From Desulfobacterales bacterium (GTDB taxonomy: Bacteria > Desulfobacterota > Desulfobacteria > Desulfobacterales > QNYZ01), in the NCBI GenBank assembly GCA_029938515.1, contig JAOZUU010000159.1:1-6800 (forward strand): DNA of 6,800 nucleotides, written 5' to 3'. How positions within the stretch are numbered: position 1 is the first letter of the stretch; the number at the start of each line of letters is the position of its first letter. Positions 5,261-6,800 of this stretch are shown here, piece after piece. The translations under genes and the position numbers were made by a program. The notes below the pieces were generated by a model. That model worked only from the letters and a program-made list of their open reading frames with translations, made no database searches and was not told the origin of the DNA.

Positions 5261-6508
5261 TTACTCCGGCAATCCGTCGATAATTTTCCGGTTGAAATAC
5301 TCGTCGACAAATGCAACGGCCCACACCGGAGCTTCGTCCAAAGTTCCATCCATGATCCGGGTCATCAGATCGGTGAGGTGGTGGTAGTGCTGCAAGGTGG
5401 TCAGCCGGTTTCTGAACATGGCGGCGCCTTTGGGACGTTCGTTTTCAAACTGATCCATGATATTTGCGATTTCATCTTTGAATCCGCTGACCCCATAGTG
5501 TTTGAGAAACCCGTGCCATGCATCCGCGATGCTTTCAGTGTTCTCAAGGGGTGCGGAGAGGGTATCCAATTTTTTTAAAACCCACTGCAATTTTTCTTCT
5601 TTAAGCAACATCAGCCGGTCGTGTCCGATTTCATAGGGAATGATTTGGATCGCGACCACACCATCTTCGTCCACGCTGGCTTTGACCATGTAACCGATTT
5701 TTCGGTACTGGAGATCGGTGGGCTGAAAAAAGACAAAATTGCCCAGGCTGTAGCAGATGGGTACGCCATTGTGGATCTGCACCCCCTGGGGAACGTGGGG
5801 GTGGTGTCCGATGACGAGATCGGCACCGGCCTCGACAATGCGCTGCATGGCAACGGTCAGATAAGGGGGTGGAAAGGGGATATACTCCACGCCCCCATGG
5901 CAGATGACGATGATCACATGAACATCGGACCGAATTTCTTTGACAAGATCGATCACCCGGCCGACTTCCCAGCCCAACACTCCCGGTTTTCCCGGGGCGG
6001 CAGCGGTGAGGTCTTCGCCCTCGCTGAAACTGATAATGCCGATTTGAATTCCGTTTGCCGTAACCAGCAGCGGTTTTTCCGCTTCGGCCAGAGAAAGTCC
6101 GGCGCCGGTACTCTGGATACCGTTTTGGCGAAGCAGATCCCGGGTCCGGACAAAGGCGTCGGTGCCGTAGTCGAACACATGGTTGTTTCCAAGGGTGGCG
6201 ACCTCGAAGGGAACCGCGGTCAGACCATTGATGTGTCCCGGAACCCCTTTCAGGACCGCACCACTCTTATGTACCGGTGTTCCCCCGTCCACCCCCTCGT
6301 CTATTAGGGGACATTCGAGATTGACCAACCGCAGGTGGCTGTCCCGAAGCACTGGTAGCAAATCTCCGTAAATAGCTTCCGGGTTTTCAAGAATCGTGTC
6401 GCTGAAATCACGTATCGGCGCCCAGTCTCCGCAGATAACCACTTCAGCGGCGGGATCCCCCGCGCCTCCCCTGCTCCAAACGCCCTTTTCCCAGTCAATT
6501 TTTCTCAT
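5261..6508 (-). CDS. CapA-family metallophosphatase-fold protein
   Basis: 415 residues. The CapA/PgsA domain (about 21-290) has the calcineurin-like motifs in order: CGDW (26-29), LVNLECPL (61-68), LGNNHVFDYG (106-115), CHGGVEY (203-209), VIGHHPHV (232-239) and YSLGNFVF (253-260). The Asp, Asn and His metal ligands are kept. CapA proteins are best known from poly-gamma-glutamate capsule synthesis and export, though many relatives have no assigned role. Two points differ from the classical form. There is no signal peptide or membrane anchor at the N-terminus (MRKIDWEKGVWSRGG), so it should be cytoplasmic. A charged, probably helical tail of about 120 residues follows the domain. The ATG has only a weak AGAG upstream. 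It is the first gene of the operon with the racemase (4-base gap) and the ATP-grasp ligase, which suggests work on D-amino-acid or glutamyl peptides. Confidence 0.9.
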   Translation of the reverse strand: MRKIDWEKGVWSRGGAGDPAAEVVICGDWAPIRDFSDTILENPEAIYGDLLPVLRDSHLRLVNLECPLIDEGVDGGTPVHKSGAVLKGVPGHINGLTAVPFEVATLGNNHVFDYGTDAFVRTRDLLRQNGIQSTGAGLSLAEAEKPLLVTANGIQIGIISFSEGEDLTAAAPGKPGVLGWEVGRVIDLVKEIRSDVHVIIVICHGGVEYIPFPPPYLTVAMQRIVEAGADLVIGHHPHVPQGVQIHNGVPICYSLGNFVFFQPTDLQYRKIGYMVKASVDEDGVVAIQIIPYEIGHDRLMLLKEEKLQWVLKKLDTLSAPLENTESIADAWHGFLKHYGVSGFKDEIANIMDQFENERPKGAAMFRNRLTTLQHYHHLTDLMTRIMDGTLDEAPVWAVAFVDEYFNRKIIDGLPE

Positions 6509-6602
6509 CTCTGTTTATTTGATATCTCTCCGTCTGCTGTTTCTTCTATATCTGTCAACAGTTGATAATTATTGTAATCCTTTATATGAGCCATATATTG
6601 TC

Positions 6603-6631
6603 ATTATACGATTTCCTTTATTTGCCAAATA
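6603..6631 (-). promoter_or_regulatory. Candidate promoter of the CapA-racemase-ligase operon
   Basis: The minus strand has a perfect TATAAT at 6603-6608. TATTTG at 6626-6631 is at the right 17-base spacing but is a poor -35, while TTGGCA at 6623-6628 is a better box with only 14 bases between. The leader would be about 90 bases. A perfect TTGACA at 6553-6558 has no partner -10 and forms part of a short palindrome TCAACAGTTGA. The rest of the roughly 190-base gap (6509-6697) is AT-rich and shows no gene. Confidence 0.3.
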
Positions 6632-6697
6632 ATAATATGCGGTTGCATCTTTTTAGCGGGAATGGGTAATGAGACACTTTTTAACGACAAATATCAG

Positions 6698-6717
6698 AAA
6701 AAGCGGTAAAGCCGCTT
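6698..6717 (-). terminator. Rho-independent terminator of alr
   Basis: On the minus strand the stem AAGCGG and CCGCTT (6701-6706 and 6712-6717, 5-base loop) runs straight into a run of five T (the last two stem bases plus 6698-6700). It lies 22 bases past the alanine racemase stop codon. The stem is only six pairs, so strength is moderate. Confidence 0.6.
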
Positions 6718-6720
6718 AAT

Positions 6721-6743
6721 ATAAAATCGTACAGCGATTTTAT
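6721..6743 (-). terminator. Second hairpin overlapping the alr stop codon
   Basis: Perfect nine-base arms ATAAAATCG (6721-6729) and CGATTTTAT (6735-6743) with a 5-base loop. The minus strand reads a T-rich second arm ending in TTTTATATT. The arm includes the stop codon itself. Together with the hairpin just downstream it makes a tandem terminator or 3'-end protecting structure. Confidence 0.5.
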
Positions 6744-6800
6744 TCAATGTAAATCCTGGGGACCCGGGAGGTCAGGGATGATACGATCTCATAGTTGATG
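6740..6800 (-). CDS. alr: Alanine racemase, C-terminal end only
   Basis: The last 19 codons before a TAA stop read INYEIVSSLTSRVPRIYIE. This ending, with (I/T)xYEI and then SxRVPRxY, is the typical C-terminus of pyridoxal-phosphate alanine racemases, where the Arg-Val-Pro-Arg-x-Tyr segment closes the beta-barrel domain. Alr makes D-alanine for peptidoglycan. The identification rests on this short piece only. It is transcribed toward the CapA-racemase-ligase operon but separated from it by two hairpins and an AT-rich gap, so it is probably a separate transcript with a related purpose. Confidence 0.7.
   Translation of the reverse strand, partial: INYEIVSSLTSRVPRIYIE

Noticed and set aside
5257..5349. 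N-terminal extension of the racemase-family protein by 31 codons
   Set aside because: It overlaps the CapA-like coding end by about 90 bases. The ATG at 5256 has a well-spaced GGAG and gives the family's normal N-terminus.
5621..6307. Plus-strand frame of 228 codons
   Set aside because: It lies opposite the CapA-like gene, whose motifs are complete on the minus strand. The antisense product has no recognisable domain.

Overview
The window reads as a chromosomal stretch of a Gram-negative anaerobe. My best guess is a sulfate-reducer-type Desulfobacterota: moderate GC, a short divergent MoaE-like protein beside MobA, a CbiZ cobinamide amidohydrolase and a stand-alone ERCC4-type nuclease. That placement is inference from gene content and cannot be proven here. 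All genes but one lie on the minus strand.

Right to middle (6800 down to 3298). The last codons of an alanine racemase enter from the right edge and end at two tandem hairpins. After an AT-rich gap of about 190 bases comes a tight three-gene minus-strand operon: a CapA-type metallophosphatase with no visible export signal, an aspartate/glutamate racemase-family protein with both catalytic cysteines, and a D-Ala-D-Ala-ligase-type ATP-grasp enzyme. Gaps inside the operon are 4 and 33 bases. A racemase, a ligase and a CapA-like phosphatase-fold protein next to alr suggest a D-amino-acid peptide or gamma-glutamyl-type pathway, or its recycling. No CapB/MurE-type ligase is present within the window. 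This is the most interesting part.

Middle (3297 to 2295). The only plus-strand gene encodes an ERCC4 (XPF/MUS81-like) nuclease with a C-terminal helix-hairpin-helix pair. Between it and the convergent ATP-grasp gene lies a compact element of about 122 bases with 18-base terminal inverted repeats. Its upstream region holds a sigma70-like promoter whose -10 box lies inside a perfect 11+2+11 palindrome, a good operator candidate. The same intergenic region carries a divergent extended -10 promoter for cbiZ.

Left (2294 to 1). On the minus strand: cbiZ (corrinoid salvage); a doubtful, translationally coupled 80-residue hydrophobic ORF that contains a large imperfect palindrome; then mobA and a MoaE-like gene with their own promoter (molybdenum cofactor metabolism); a GC-rich hairpin; and the start of an unidentified lipoprotein cut by the window edge.
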